The notes: generated by a model not told the origin, from the sequence alone. A DNA stretch of 64,000 bases from Blastomonas fulva (GCF_003431825.1 NZ_CP020083.1:3510501-3574500); one strand, 5' to 3'. Numbered from the stretch's first letter, positions 36,389 through 46,604 are shown. Numbers and translations: made by a program.

Positions 36389-37318
36389 CTATTTGCGTCC
36401 GTCGCGCAGCAGATAGATGCCGCTGGCGATGATGATCCCGGTTCCGGCCAGCGCCACCAGATCGGGATAATCCTGATAGAACACCACGCCGAGGCCGATC
36501 GCCACCAGAATCTGGACATAGACCATCGGCGCGACCACCGCGGCCGATCCGCGCACAGTGGCGGTATAGATCAGCATATGCGCAAAGCTGGCGGAGACCG
36601 CGACCACGGTGCACACCAGCACGACGTGCTGCGTCGGCCAGCCGATCTGCAGCGGCGGATAGCCCGAAAAATGGCCGATCGCTGCCGCCAGCAGCAGGAT
36701 CGGCGCCGCAATGGCCGCCACGATGAACTGCATCAGCAGCACGCTTCCCGACCCTGCCGCGCGCGCATTGGCCATCATCAGCCCGCTCATCCCGAACGCC
36801 GCTGCCAGCGGCAGCAATGCCGCCCAGCCCAGCTCGGCAAAGCTGGGGCGCAGCACGATGATCACGCCTATGAACGCCACCAATGTCGCCACCCAGCGGC
36901 CCCGGCTGAGCCGTTCGCGATAGAGCAGCGCGGAGATCGCAGCGGTGAGCAAGGGGGCCATGAACTGGATCGACACCGCGGTCGCTAGCGGCATCAGGAA
37001 GATGCTGGTGAAGAAGGTGAGCGTGGCGACCGCCAGGAAGAACCCGCGCGCCAGCTGCACTCTGGGCAGGGGAAATCGAAAGCCCCCACGCCCCTCGACC
37101 AGCAGCAGAACGATCCCCAGCCCGACAGCGCCGATGGTGAAGCGCAGCGCCGCAACCGCCATTCCCGGCCATTCGCCGCTGGTCGACTTGATCAGCCCGT
37201 CGCCGCCCGAGAGCAGCGCGAACCCGGCAAGCGCATAGGCCATGCCCGCTGCGACATTGCTGCGCCGGGCGTCAGCCGAAGCCGAACCTTCCGCTTTGGA
37301 ACTGGAATTGTCGGGCAA
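36389..37318 (-). CDS. DMT superfamily transporter (EamA domains)
   Basis: 309 residues with ten membrane helices arranged as two EamA repeats. It has the conserved pattern with FMAPLLTAAISALLYRERLSRGRW closing the first repeat. The family exports metabolites such as amino acids or nucleotides; the substrate is not predictable. It is transcribed away from cpaF, leaving about 210 bp for both promoters. Confidence 0.9.
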   Translation of the reverse strand: MPDNSSSKAEGSASADARRSNVAAGMAYALAGFALLSGGDGLIKSTSGEWPGMAVAALRFTIGAVGLGIVLLLVEGRGGFRFPLPRVQLARGFFLAVATLTFFTSIFLMPLATAVSIQFMAPLLTAAISALLYRERLSRGRWVATLVAFIGVIIVLRPSFAELGWAALLPLAAAFGMSGLMMANARAAGSGSVLLMQFIVAAIAAPILLLAAAIGHFSGYPPLQIGWPTQHVVLVCTVVAVSASFAHMLIYTATVRGSAAVVAPMVYVQILVAIGLGVVFYQDYPDLVALAGTGIIIASGIYLLRDGRK

Positions 37319-37527
37319 TGCGCACGCCTGCTTGGATGTTGTTAACTTTTGCCGGGCTTAATGCCCGATATCCGGATCGATGCAAGCCGCATCGCCGCTG
37401 CCCGGCGTTCTGCGCCAATCCCTCGCCAGCCAGGCGTTAGGATATTGTCAAAGTTTCCGGGCTATTCACCATGTAGGTCATCGGCAGATGTTTCGATCTG
37501 TCCGCAAATCCGGGAAAATCGGTCACC

Positions 37528-39081
37528 ATGAGCGCGTTTGGCAGGAAAAACGGAATAGGGCAGATGGGCGCCGGAGCGCGCCCCAGCTTTGGCGTCGCGC
37601 GCCCGATGAAGGGCGGATCGGCCGCTCCTGCCCCGGAATCGCGACTGGGCCTGTCGCTCGACATGGGCGGCGACCAGTTCCCCGACCTCGATTCTGCAGA
37701 CCTTCCCAGCCTGGAAATGCTGGACGAAACCCCCGAAAGCGTTGCGCTGAACGAGGCGATGACCCGGCTGTCGGATCGCGCCAATTCGGTCGCCGATCTG
37801 GGCCCGCGGGTCGAAGGCTTCGAAGCTTCTGTCCACAAGATCAAGGAACAGGTGCTGCCGCGCCTGCTCGAGCGCGTCGATCCTGAAGCTGCCGCCACGC
37901 TGACCAAGGACGAGCTGGCCGAAGAATTCCGCCCGATCATCCTTGAGGTGCTCGCCGAACTCAAGCTCACGCTCAACCGGCGCGAGCAGTTCGCGCTCGA
38001 AAAGGTGCTGATCGACGAGTTGCTCGGCTTCGGCCCGCTCGAAGAGCTGCTCAACGATCCGGATATCACCGATATCATGGTCAACGGGCCCGAGCAGACC
38101 TATATCGAAAAGAAGGGCAAGCTCACCATCGCGCCGATCCAGTTCCGCGATGAAGAGCATCTGCTGCAGATTGCGCAGCGCATCGTCAACCAGGTCGGCC
38201 GCCGCATCGACCAGACCACGCCGCTGGCAGATGCCCGTCTAAAGGACGGCAGCCGCGTCAACGTCATCATCCCGCCGCTGTCGCTGCGCGGCACCGCGAT
38301 CTCGATTCGTAAGTTTTCCGAAAAGCCGATCACGCTCGACAACCTCAAGGACTGGGGCGCGATGTCGGAGAAGATGGCGACCGCGCTCAAGATCGCAGGC
38401 GCCTGCCGCTTCAACATCGTCATCTCGGGCGGCACCGTTTCGGGCAAGACCACGATGCTCAACGCTCTGTCGAAGATGATCGATCCGGGCGAGCGCGTGC
38501 TGACCATCGAAGACGCCGCCGAACTTCGCCTGCAACAGCCGCACTGGCTTCCGCTCGAAACCCGCCCGCCCAACCTCGAGGGCAAGGGCGCGATCAGCAT
38601 CGGCGATCTCGTCAAGAACGCTCTGCGTATGCGTCCCGACCGCATCATCCTCGGCGAAATTCGTGGCGCGGAGTGCTTCGATCTGCTCGCCGCGATGAAC
38701 ACGGGCCACGATGGATCGATGTGTACGCTCCACGCCAACAGCCCTCGCGAGGCATTGGGCCGTATGGAAAACATGATCCTGATGGGCGACATCAAGATCC
38801 CCAAGGAAGCGATCAGCCGCCAGATCGCCGAATCGGTCGACATCATCGTCCAGGTCAAGCGTCTGCGCGACGGTTCGCGCCGCGTCACCAACGTCACCGA
38901 AGTGATCGGCATGGAGGGCGAGGTCATCGTCACCCAGGAGCTGTTCAAGTTCGAGTACATGGACGAGGGTGCCGACGGAAAGATCATCGGCGAGTACCGC
39001 TCGACGGGCCTGCGCCCCTATACGCTCGAAAAGGCGCGGCAGTTCGGCTTCGAACAGGCGTATCTGGAAGCCTGTCTGTAA
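37528..39081 (+). CDS. cpaF: CpaF/TadA-type secretion ATPase
   Basis: 517 residues. This hexameric ATPase powers assembly of Flp/Tad pili in the cytosol. Domains are a variable N terminus (1-110), a CpaF N-terminal domain, and the RecA-like core with Walker A at 301-308, VLTIEDAAELRLQQ, RPDRIILGEIRG (Walker B region) and NTGHDGSMCTLHANS. The Walker A reads GGTVSGKT: residue 304 is Val, where CpaF relatives normally have Gly, still within GxxxxGKT. No other tad/cpa gene is in the window. The gene stands alone, followed by a convergent small gene. Confidence 0.93.
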   Translation: MSAFGRKNGIGQMGAGARPSFGVARPMKGGSAAPAPESRLGLSLDMGGDQFPDLDSADLPSLEMLDETPESVALNEAMTRLSDRANSVADLGPRVEGFEASVHKIKEQVLPRLLERVDPEAAATLTKDELAEEFRPIILEVLAELKLTLNRREQFALEKVLIDELLGFGPLEELLNDPDITDIMVNGPEQTYIEKKGKLTIAPIQFRDEEHLLQIAQRIVNQVGRRIDQTTPLADARLKDGSRVNVIIPPLSLRGTAISIRKFSEKPITLDNLKDWGAMSEKMATALKIAGACRFNIVISGGTVSGKTTMLNALSKMIDPGERVLTIEDAAELRLQQPHWLPLETRPPNLEGKGAISIGDLVKNALRMRPDRIILGEIRGAECFDLLAAMNTGHDGSMCTLHANSPREALGRMENMILMGDIKIPKEAISRQIAESVDIIVQVKRLRDGSRRVTNVTEVIGMEGEVIVTQELFKFEYMDEGADGKIIGEYRSTGLRPYTLEKARQFGFEQAYLEACL

Positions 39082-39095
39082 AAGCCGTCCGGCTT
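39082..39095. terminator. Small hairpin between convergent cpaF and membrane-protein genes
   Basis: AAGCC-GTCC-GGCTT starts at the base after the cpaF stop codon and ends one base before the stop of the opposing gene. The stem is only five pairs with no T-run, so it is a weak candidate for a shared terminator. Confidence 0.3.
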
Positions 39096-39096
39096 A

Positions 39097-39288
39097 TCAA
39101 TAGCCCTTGAGAGCGATCGCGGTGGCGAACACGGCGATCACTGCCGACACGATCAGGATCAGCGGCCAGGGCATGAAGCCCACCCGGTCGAAGTCGCGCC
39201 TGCGCATCCGTCGCGCATCCGCGATCGCTGCGGTGCCTGCCAGCGCGGACATGGCGATGGCCAACTGGCCCCAGATGCTGTGCAACAT
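39097..39288 (-). CDS. Small two-helix membrane protein, unknown
   Basis: 63 residues with two hydrophobic segments (about 5-20 and 43-60) joined by a basic, Asp-containing loop (ADARRMRRRDFDRVGF). The ATG at 39288 has an excellent GAGGAG seven bases upstream, which supports a real gene and rejects the longer frame to 39360. No family is recognised. It faces cpaF and is divergent from the oxidase gene. Confidence 0.65.
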   Translation of the reverse strand: MLHSIWGQLAIAMSALAGTAAIADARRMRRRDFDRVGFMPWPLILIVSAVIAVFATAIALKGY

Positions 39289-39427
39289 GCAACTCTCCTC
39301 AGATCGCGTCCATTTGGGGTGGCGCGGCGCATTGTCCAGCCCCAATCGTCCGCGATCCACAGCGATTCCTTGACCAGCGCGAGCGTTAGGTTAGCCTGTG
39401 TCCCTCAGGAAACCGGGGGGCATGATC

Positions 39428-40978
39428 ATGCGCGGTACTGGAATACTCTGGGAATTGCTCGCCAAGGCGAGCGAAACATCCACATCGACATCCAAAGCCG
39501 GGAATGGTCCGGGCCTCAACCGCCGAGACGTGCTCGCGGGTCTGGCCGCGATGGGGCTGGCTTCGGCGTGGGACGGCAGCGCGCTGGCGGCGGCGGGCAG
39601 AACATCGCGCATCGCGATCATCGGTGCAGGGCTGGCCGGGCTGGTCGCGCTCGACCGACTGGTGGCGGCGGGGCTCGATGCCACGATCTACGAGGCGCGC
39701 GGCCGCATCGGAGGGCGGGTGCTGACCTCGACCGGCCTGCCCGAGACCAACCTGTACGTCGAGGACGGCGCGCATCTGGTCAACACCAACCACACCGACA
39801 TCCTTGCGCTGGCCAGGCGCTTCAACATCGGCCTGATCGACCGCGGCGCGATGGTGGCGCGCGAGCGCTTCGTCGTGGATGGCGTGGAGCTATCCGAGGC
39901 CGGGCTGATCGCCGAGTTCCGCCCGCTCGCCGCGCGCATTGCCGCAGATGCCACGCTGGTCGACGAGGATTTCGAGCGCAACGCGCCCCGGTTCGACGCA
40001 ATGTCGGTGCGCCAGTATCTCGACGGCGCAGGTGCCGCCGCGACACCGCGCGCCCGCGCGCTGGTCGAGGCGACGATCCGCACAGAATATGGCTCTGAAC
40101 CCGGCGAGGTCTCCGCACTCGAGCTGTTCTTCAACCTGCCCGCGATCGCCGACGACCGCGTGGCGCTGATCTCGGGCAGCGACGAGCGCTACAGCCTCGA
40201 CGGCGGGTCCTCGACCATCCCGCGCGCACTGGCCGAGCCGCTGATGGACCGGATCAGGACCGGGCACGCGCTGCTGTCGGTCCGCCGCAAGGGCAAGGCG
40301 CTGGTGCTCGCCTTCGCCAACGGGCAGAGCGTCACTGCCGACCGGGTGATCATCACCGTGCCCGCACAGATCCTGCGCACCATCGATTTCGGCGACACCC
40401 TTCCGCCCGCGTGGCAGGCGCTGAGCCAGGAGTTCAGCTGCGGCCGCAACGAGAAGATCAACGCCGGCTATGCCACCCGCCCCTGGGAGCCGCTGGTGGG
40501 CGCAGGCGGCGCGGCGTGGGCGGCGCGGACCGGCGAGCCGGGGCTGTTCAGCGAATTCTGGGGCGCGAGCGCGGGCCAGGATTCCGTGCCGGAGGGCGTG
40601 CTGACCTGGTTCTTTGGCGGATCGCAGGTCTCGGGCCTGCAGGATCTGGGCCCCGAAGGCATCCTGCGCGCCTGCGAACGCGAGATCGCGCCCGCCGTCC
40701 CCGGCCTGGCCGCCCGCACGCTGCGCCGCACCGCATGGGCCGCCGATCCGTACGCGCAGGGCGCCTATTCGCGCTTCCTGCCGGGCCAGCTCACCCGCTA
40801 TGCCGCGCATTTCTGGAGCGAGGACGACGATGGCAAGGTGACCGCGCCGCTTCCGTCTGGACCGATCCTGTTTGCCGGCGAACATCTGTCCGACAGCCAC
40901 ACCGGCTACATGAACGGCGCCGCCCAGACCGGGCGTCTGGCGGCGAATCAGATCATCGCCGGTGTCAATCGTGCTTGA
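39428..40978 (+). CDS. Flavin monoamine oxidase-like amine oxidase, Tat-exported
   Basis: 516 residues. The N terminus has a Tat-like motif, NRRDVLAGLAAMG, ending near SALAAAG, so periplasmic location is likely. The FAD-binding dinucleotide fold is IAIIGAGLAGLVALDRL with the R-rich EARGRIGGRV, and the C-terminal FAD contact is ILFAGEHLSDSHTGYMNGA. The substrate could be an amine or an amino acid. ATG 39428 is picked because the G-run ends seven bases before; ATG 39422 and GTG 39398 are in frame. Its last 14 bases overlap the convergent hydrolase gene. Confidence 0.9.
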   Translation: MRGTGILWELLAKASETSTSTSKAGNGPGLNRRDVLAGLAAMGLASAWDGSALAAAGRTSRIAIIGAGLAGLVALDRLVAAGLDATIYEARGRIGGRVLTSTGLPETNLYVEDGAHLVNTNHTDILALARRFNIGLIDRGAMVARERFVVDGVELSEAGLIAEFRPLAARIAADATLVDEDFERNAPRFDAMSVRQYLDGAGAAATPRARALVEATIRTEYGSEPGEVSALELFFNLPAIADDRVALISGSDERYSLDGGSSTIPRALAEPLMDRIRTGHALLSVRRKGKALVLAFANGQSVTADRVIITVPAQILRTIDFGDTLPPAWQALSQEFSCGRNEKINAGYATRPWEPLVGAGGAAWAARTGEPGLFSEFWGASAGQDSVPEGVLTWFFGGSQVSGLQDLGPEGILRACEREIAPAVPGLAARTLRRTAWAADPYAQGAYSRFLPGQLTRYAAHFWSEDDDGKVTAPLPSGPILFAGEHLSDSHTGYMNGAAQTGRLAANQIIAGVNRA

Positions 40979-41741
40979 TCGATCCGAACACCGCGGAACG
41001 CCAGCCTGAACGCTCGAACGGCTTCCAGTCGTCCTCGGGCAGCGCCAGGCGGTCGGCGATGGCGTACATCACCATCGGGTTGACGCCCAGGCCGCAATGG
41101 CTGGCGATCACCTCGATATTGTCGGTCTGCGGGCCGGGTTTCTGCACCGATCCACGCCATGCAACAATGCCGTCGGTCTTGGTCAGGATCGATGTCGTCG
41201 GAACCGGCGGGGCTTCGTCGAGATTGCGGAAGCGCCCCTGCTGCAGCGGCTCGGGTTCGGGGCCGTTGAGCCTGTCGAACAGCTTACGCGCATTGGTGTG
41301 CCCACGATCGTTGGAAATCGGGCTGCCGAGCGAAATGACCTGGCGGACCTTGTCCGGCGCGTTCTTGGCAATCTCGCGGGCAAACACCCCGCCCAGGCTC
41401 CAGCCGATGATCGAAACCTTGCGGCCCGACTGTTCGTGAATGCCGTGGAGCAGATCGTTCATCTGCGTCTCGCGCGCATTGTCGATCCGGATATTGCGGC
41501 CCATGTCCCAGCCATGCGCGTCATAGCCCAGGCTGGTCAGCAGGTTGCGCATCGGCTTGGTCGAGCGGTCGCTGGCGAGGAAGCCGGGCAGCACCAGCAC
41601 GCTGTGCCCATCCCCCCTGGGCAGCATCGAAAGCGCGCCACGAAATGCGTAGAACGCTCCCAGCTCGACCACCGCCCGGCCTTCCGCCAGGGTCCAGAAA
41701 AGGTGCGGCGGCTTGGCAGACTGGGTAGCGGTAGCGGTCAT
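40965..41741 (-). CDS. Alpha/beta hydrolase, lipase/esterase-like
   Basis: 258 residues. VLVLPGFLASDRSTKPMRNLL forms the oxyanion-hole region and IGWSLGGVFAREIA the nucleophile elbow with Ser in GWSLGG. A catalytic His is expected in ASHCGLGVNP. The family includes lipase-like and polyester-depolymerase-like proteins. The ATG at 41741 is preceded by GGAGA at a good distance. It is downstream of the wax ester synthase gene in the same direction, 56 bp apart, suggesting neutral-lipid handling. Confidence 0.85.
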   Translation of the reverse strand: MTATATQSAKPPHLFWTLAEGRAVVELGAFYAFRGALSMLPRGDGHSVLVLPGFLASDRSTKPMRNLLTSLGYDAHGWDMGRNIRIDNARETQMNDLLHGIHEQSGRKVSIIGWSLGGVFAREIAKNAPDKVRQVISLGSPISNDRGHTNARKLFDRLNGPEPEPLQQGRFRNLDEAPPVPTTSILTKTDGIVAWRGSVQKPGPQTDNIEVIASHCGLGVNPMVMYAIADRLALPEDDWKPFERSGWRSAVFGSIKHD

Positions 41742-41797
41742 CAATGTCTCCGATCTGTCATGCAATATGGAGCGTCAGGGCCAAAAGACCAGACCCA

Positions 41798-43285
41798 TCA
41801 CGCAGCGACGCTCGCCTTGCTCTTGCGCTTGCGCCGGGGTGCGGCCTTTTCGGCAGGCGGTGATGCCCCAGCCGCCAGCGCGCCCATCAGGTCAGCAAAC
41901 GAGGCCTGCAGGCATTCGGAATAGAATTCCGGATCGGGCATCGCCTTGCGGCAGGCGGTGAACGCGATGGTCGCCTGGTCGACATAGCTTTGCACCACAT
42001 GCCCCAGCGCCAGCCCGTCAGTCAGGCACAAAAGGCCGTGCATGCTGATCATCTTGGCGCCGGTCGAATAGATCGGCACCGGCGGTCCCGGGACATTGGT
42101 CACCACGGTACTGAACGGCGGCTTCACGTAATTGGCCAGCCCCAGCCGGGTATAGAGCTGCGCCCCCAGCGCCATGAACAATGCGGGCGACACCTTGCTC
42201 ATTTCGGTCATCTGCCGCGCGCCGATCGCGTCGGTCATGGCCTTGGAGCGGACCGTCTGCTCATGGACATAGGCCAGGCGCTCGACCGGATCGGCGATAT
42301 GGCTGCCCAAAGGCACGATCATCGCCGACACCTGGTTGCCCATGGTGTTCTTTTCCTTCTCCGCCCGCACCGAAATCGGGGCCATGGCGGTGAGGCTGCT
42401 CTCGGGCAGTTGGCCATGCGCCGTCAGATAGCGGTGCAGACCACCGCCGATGATCGCGAGGAACACGTCATTGATCTTGCACCCGGGCGACAGCGCGCGC
42501 AGCGCCTTGATATCGGCCAGGCTGAAGGTGCGCCCCTCGACCACGCGGTTGGGCGAGACGGGCACGTTGAACCGGGTGCGCGGGGCGGCGATGGCGGTGT
42601 TGAGACTGAACTCGTTGGTCACCAGCCCCTTGGCCGCACGGTACAGTCCGGGCGCGGCCTTGGCGATCACGCCGGTCTGCCGCCACGGGTTGAGCCAGGC
42701 GCGGACATAGCCTTTCAGGAACAGGCCCAGCGGATCGGGGACGCGGTCGGGTCGCCAGGCCTGGGACGCTGGCGGAGCCGGGTCATCGGGGCGCAGGGTG
42801 TGCAGCGCATCCATCAGATCGATGCCCGACATGCCGTCGATCGCGGCATGGTGCATCTTGGTGATCATCGCGAAGCTGCCCTTGGGAACGCCCTCGATAT
42901 TGTCGAGCCCTTCGACGACGCAGATCTCCCAGGGCGGGCGGGTCAGGTCGAGCGGGCGCGAGAAGATGCGCGCGGCCTGGATGCACAATTGCCGCCAGTC
43001 GCCCGGCTTGGGCAAGGCGACGTGGCGAACGTGATATTCAAGATCGAAATCCGGGTCCTCGATCCAATAGGGGTAATCGAGGTTGAGCGGCACCTTGACC
43101 AGCCGCTGCCGCATGGTCTGCGACAGATGCATGCGCGATTCAAAGAACGCCAATATGTCCTTGAAGCGGACGAACCCGCCCGGCGCGGTCGATGGATCGT
43201 AGATCAGGATGGAGCCGATATGCATCGGCGCGTTGCGCTGCTCCAGCGCGACGAATGATGCGTCCATCCCCTGCAGTTGCCGCAT
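41798..43285 (-). CDS. Wax ester synthase / diacylglycerol acyltransferase (WS/DGAT)
   Basis: 495 residues. Transfers an acyl group from acyl-CoA to a fatty alcohol or diacylglycerol to make storage lipids. The active-site HHAAIDG is at 145-151, matching HHxxxDG. The N-terminal MDASFVALE and the later NDVFLAIIGGGL and TNVPGPPVPIY blocks are conserved in the family. GGGGG lies five bases before the ATG. The C-terminal tail is basic. Together with the lipase-like gene downstream it suggests a storage lipid unit. Confidence 0.93.
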   Translation of the reverse strand: MRQLQGMDASFVALEQRNAPMHIGSILIYDPSTAPGGFVRFKDILAFFESRMHLSQTMRQRLVKVPLNLDYPYWIEDPDFDLEYHVRHVALPKPGDWRQLCIQAARIFSRPLDLTRPPWEICVVEGLDNIEGVPKGSFAMITKMHHAAIDGMSGIDLMDALHTLRPDDPAPPASQAWRPDRVPDPLGLFLKGYVRAWLNPWRQTGVIAKAAPGLYRAAKGLVTNEFSLNTAIAAPRTRFNVPVSPNRVVEGRTFSLADIKALRALSPGCKINDVFLAIIGGGLHRYLTAHGQLPESSLTAMAPISVRAEKEKNTMGNQVSAMIVPLGSHIADPVERLAYVHEQTVRSKAMTDAIGARQMTEMSKVSPALFMALGAQLYTRLGLANYVKPPFSTVVTNVPGPPVPIYSTGAKMISMHGLLCLTDGLALGHVVQSYVDQATIAFTACRKAMPDPEFYSECLQASFADLMGALAAGASPPAEKAAPRRKRKSKASVAA

Positions 43286-43402
43286 AAATGCCCCCTCTCC
43301 CGGACACCGGGGCGGGCTTTTGCCCGTCCCCTTGTCCGGTCAAGCTAACACACATTGCGGCTGGGGCAAGGTCTAGCGCAGACCCGCGCTTGCAGGCCGG
43401 GT

Positions 43403-44176
43403 CTAGCGACCGGTCCAGTTGCCCGGGCGCTTCTCGACGAACGCAGCCATGCCTTCAGTCTGGTCCTCGCTGCCGAACAGCCCGTGGAACAGGCGGCGTT
43501 CGAAGACGACGCCCTGCTGCAGCGTGGTCTCGAACGCGGCGTTGACCATTTCCTTGACCGCCAGCGTGGCGAGCGGCGCCATGCCGGCAATGGTAGCGGC
43601 GGCCTTGACCGCCTCGTCGACCAGATCGGCGACGGGCACGACGCGCGCCACCAGACCCGATTGCTCGGCCTCGGTCGCGTCCATCATCCGCCCGGTGAGG
43701 CACATGTCCATCGTCTTGGCCTTGCCGATCGCGCGCGCCATGCGCTGCGATCCGCCCATTCCGGGGGTCACCGCCAGCTTGATCTCGGGCTGGCCAAACT
43801 TGGCGTTATCGCCCGCGATGATGAAATCGCACATCATCGCCAGCTCGCAGCCGCCGCCCAGCGCATAGCCTGCAACAGCGGCAATAATCGGCTTGCGGGT
43901 GGCGGTGACGCGGTCATAGCCGGCAAAGAAGTTGCCGCCATACATGTCGGCGAAGGACTGCGTTGCCATTTCCTTGATGTCTGCACCGGCTGCGAACGCC
44001 TTTTCGCTCCCGGTTAGCACCGCGCAGCCCTGGCTGGCATCGGCATCGAACGCGGCGAGCGCGGCGATCAGATCGGCGAGCACCTGGCTGTTGAGCGCGT
44101 TCAGCGCCTGCGGGCGGTTCAGGGTGATCAGCGTGACGGCGCCGCGCTGTTCGACGAGCAGGGTTTCATAGGTCAT
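43403..44176 (-). CDS. Enoyl-CoA hydratase
   Basis: 257 residues of the crotonase fold. Both catalytic Glu residues are present: one in [12 protein letters not shown] and one in [21 protein letters not shown] is the oxyanion-hole segment. It could hydrate short enoyl-CoAs such as methacrylyl-CoA. The start overlaps the upstream hydrolase stop by four bases (ATGA). It ends a three-gene valine-degradation-like operon. Confidence 0.93.
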   Translation of the reverse strand: MTYETLLVEQRGAVTLITLNRPQALNALNSQVLADLIAALAAFDADASQGCAVLTGSEKAFAAGADIKEMATQSFADMYGGNFFAGYDRVTATRKPIIAAVAGYALGGGCELAMMCDFIIAGDNAKFGQPEIKLAVTPGMGGSQRMARAIGKAKTMDMCLTGRMMDATEAEQSGLVARVVPVADLVDEAVKAAATIAGMAPLATLAVKEMVNAAFETTLQQGVVFERRLFHGLFGSEDQTEGMAAFVEKRPGNWTGR

Positions 44177-45228
44177 CGGGCAATCTCCAAGGGCGTCCAG
44201 GCCTGATCAGCAGGCAGCGGCGCAAAAATGGTGTCGAGCAGCTCGTCGGTCACGCCTTCGGGCGTTTGCGGGTTCCAGCGCGGCGCGTTGTCCTTCTCGA
44301 TGATCAGCGCGCGGACGCCTTCGATGAAATCGTGCATCTGCACGACGCGCGCACCGATGGCATATTCCTGCACCATTTCGGCAGCGAAATCAGGCATGTG
44401 CGCGCCGATCTTCAGCTGGCGCAGCGCCACCTTGCAGGTCTGCGGCGACTTGTGGCTCAGCGTGGCAAGCTCCTTGGCGCTCCATTCCGAGTCTTCGGCG
44501 GTCAGCGCGGCGAGGATGTCCTCGTAGCGGTCCGATGCGAACAGCCGGTCGATCAGCTCGCGGTTGCCCAGGATGCGCGCCGGCGGCGGCTCGACCGCAA
44601 GGCTCTCGAGAATTTCGTCGATCCGGTCGGGGTGTTCGGCGATTTGCGCCTTGGCGTTGGCAAGTGTGTCGGACGGCAGATAGTGCGTCGCCAGCCCCAG
44701 CGCATGGCACTCCGAGCCATCCAGCCGCGCGCCAGTCAACGCAAGAAACTGGCCGGTACGCCCCGGCAGCCGCGACAGGAACCACCCGCCGCCGACATCG
44801 GGAAACAGGCCGATGCCGGTTTCGGGCATGGCAAAGCGCGTGTTTTCGGTGGCGATGCGATAGCGCGCGGGCTGCGACAGGCCGACCCCGCCGCCCATCG
44901 TGATCCCATCCATGAACGCCACCACCGGCTTGGGATAGACGAACAGCAGATGATTGAGCCGATATTCGATGAAGAAGAATTCGCGCGCCTCTGTTCCGTC
45001 CTGCGCGCCGCTGGTCGCGAGCATGCGGATGTCGCCGCCGGCGCAGAAGCCGCGGCCTTCGGCATGGTCGATCATCACCGCCTCGACAGCAGGGTCGTCG
45101 ATCCAGGCGACCAGCGCATCGGTCATGGCCTGGCACATCGCGGTGGTCAGCGCGTGGATCGCGCCAGGGCGGTTGAGGCTGATGATACCGGTGCGCCCTT
45201 CGACGCGGGTGAGAACATCGGTGGTCAT
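44173..45228 (-). CDS. 3-hydroxyisobutyryl-CoA hydrolase-like enzyme
   Basis: 351 residues, longer than common hydratases. The crotonase signatures are [21 protein letters not shown] and [25 protein letters not shown], the last typical of HIBYL-CoA hydrolases. The C-terminal part [24 protein letters not shown] is also typical. It releases 3-hydroxyisobutyrate in valine breakdown. AAGGA stands nine bases before the ATG. It lies ten bases after the acyl-CoA dehydrogenase gene. Confidence 0.92.
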   Translation of the reverse strand: MTTDVLTRVEGRTGIISLNRPGAIHALTTAMCQAMTDALVAWIDDPAVEAVMIDHAEGRGFCAGGDIRMLATSGAQDGTEAREFFFIEYRLNHLLFVYPKPVVAFMDGITMGGGVGLSQPARYRIATENTRFAMPETGIGLFPDVGGGWFLSRLPGRTGQFLALTGARLDGSECHALGLATHYLPSDTLANAKAQIAEHPDRIDEILESLAVEPPPARILGNRELIDRLFASDRYEDILAALTAEDSEWSAKELATLSHKSPQTCKVALRQLKIGAHMPDFAAEMVQEYAIGARVVQMHDFIEGVRALIIEKDNAPRWNPQTPEGVTDELLDTIFAPLPADQAWTPLEIAR

Positions 45229-45238
45229 ATATCGATCC

Positions 45239-46384
45239 TTACTGGCGCAGCATTTCGCGTGCGACGATCATCCGCATCACCTGGTTGGTGCCTTCGAGGA
45301 TCGAATGCACGCGCAGGTCGCGCCAGAAGCGCTCGATCGGATAGTCCTGCAGATAGCCATATCCGCCAAACAGTTGCAGCGCATCGTTGACGATCTTCGA
45401 ACCGCTATCGGTGCTCAGCCGCTTGGCCATCGCGGCGAACTTGGTCTTGTCGGGCGCATTGGCCGAAACCTTGGCGGCGGCGAGATACAGCAACGCGCGC
45501 GCGGCCTCCAGATCGGTCGCCATGTCGGCGAGCATGAACTGGGTGTTCTGGAATTCGTTGATCCGCTTGCCGAACTGCTTGCGGTCGTTGGTGTAGCCGA
45601 CCGCCTCGTCGAGGCAGCGCTGCGCCCCGCCCAGCGAGCACGCGCCGATGTTGAGCCGCCCGCCATCGAGCCCCATCATCGCGAAGCGGAAGCCGTCGCC
45701 CTCGGCACCGACTCGGTTGGCAACGGGGATGCGGGCGTTGTCGAAGATCACCTGCGCGGTGGGCTGGCTGTGCCATCCCAGCTTCTTCTCGTTGGCGCCG
45801 AAGCTGACGCCCCGGGTGTCCTTGTCGATCACCAGGCACGAAATGCCCTTGGGGCCATCCTCGCCGGTGCGCACCATGGTGACATACACGTCGTTGGCGC
45901 CCGCACCGCTGATGAACTGCTTCGAGCCGTTCAGCACATAATGATCGCCATCGCGAACCGCCTTGGTCTTGAGCGCGGCGGCGTCCGACCCCGATCCCGG
46001 CTCGGTCAGGCAGTAACTGGCGATCTTGTCCATGGTCACGAGGTCGGGGAGATAGCGGCCCTTCAGATCCTCCGAACCGAAGGTGTCGATCATCCAGGCG
46101 GCCATGTTGTGGATCGAGATGAACGCGCTGGTCGAGGGGCAGCCATAGGCCATCGCCTCCATGATCAGCGCCGCCTCGAGCCGTCCAAGCCCGATCCCGC
46201 CGCTCTCTTCGCTGACATAGATCGCGGCGAAACCGAGATCGGCGGCTTCCTTGATGGTGTCGCGCGGGAACACGTGTTTCTCGTCCCATTCGGCGGCAAA
46301 GGGCGTGATCCGGTCGGCGGTGAACTTGCGCGCGGCTTCCTGGATGGCAAGCTGGTCTTCGGTGAGCTCGAACTGGGTGGTCAT
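45239..46384 (-). CDS. Acyl-CoA dehydrogenase (isobutyryl-CoA type likely)
   Basis: 381 residues. Introduces a 2,3 double bond into a short acyl-CoA using FAD and electron-transfer flavoprotein. CLTEPGSGSDAAALKTKA and FGGYGYLQDYPIERFWRDLRV are the family signatures, and the catalytic Glu is in HSILEGTNQV. The partner genes (hydrolase and hydratase) point to isobutyryl-CoA as substrate; this is inference. AGGA lies six bases before the ATG at 46384. The frame remains open further upstream, but those residues do not fit. Confidence 0.93.
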   Translation of the reverse strand: MTTQFELTEDQLAIQEAARKFTADRITPFAAEWDEKHVFPRDTIKEAADLGFAAIYVSEESGGIGLGRLEAALIMEAMAYGCPSTSAFISIHNMAAWMIDTFGSEDLKGRYLPDLVTMDKIASYCLTEPGSGSDAAALKTKAVRDGDHYVLNGSKQFISGAGANDVYVTMVRTGEDGPKGISCLVIDKDTRGVSFGANEKKLGWHSQPTAQVIFDNARIPVANRVGAEGDGFRFAMMGLDGGRLNIGACSLGGAQRCLDEAVGYTNDRKQFGKRINEFQNTQFMLADMATDLEAARALLYLAAAKVSANAPDKTKFAAMAKRLSTDSGSKIVNDALQLFGGYGYLQDYPIERFWRDLRVHSILEGTNQVMRMIVAREMLRQ

Positions 46385-46604
46385 GGCAATCCTGTCGCTG
46401 ACATCTCTGGTCTGGAGAAGAACTATCCTCAAGGGCATCAGGCGAATAATCCAATCGCCCCGCTTTGGCCAGTGCGACCACCCTGCCCTTTTCCATAGGC
46501 CCCATGCGAAAATGCCCGTCCAGGCAAGGCAAGGTGCGATTGTCCGGCACAAATGCGCTGCTCCGGGATGACGCGCGGCCGATTGGCTGATAGCAGGGCA
46601 GACA

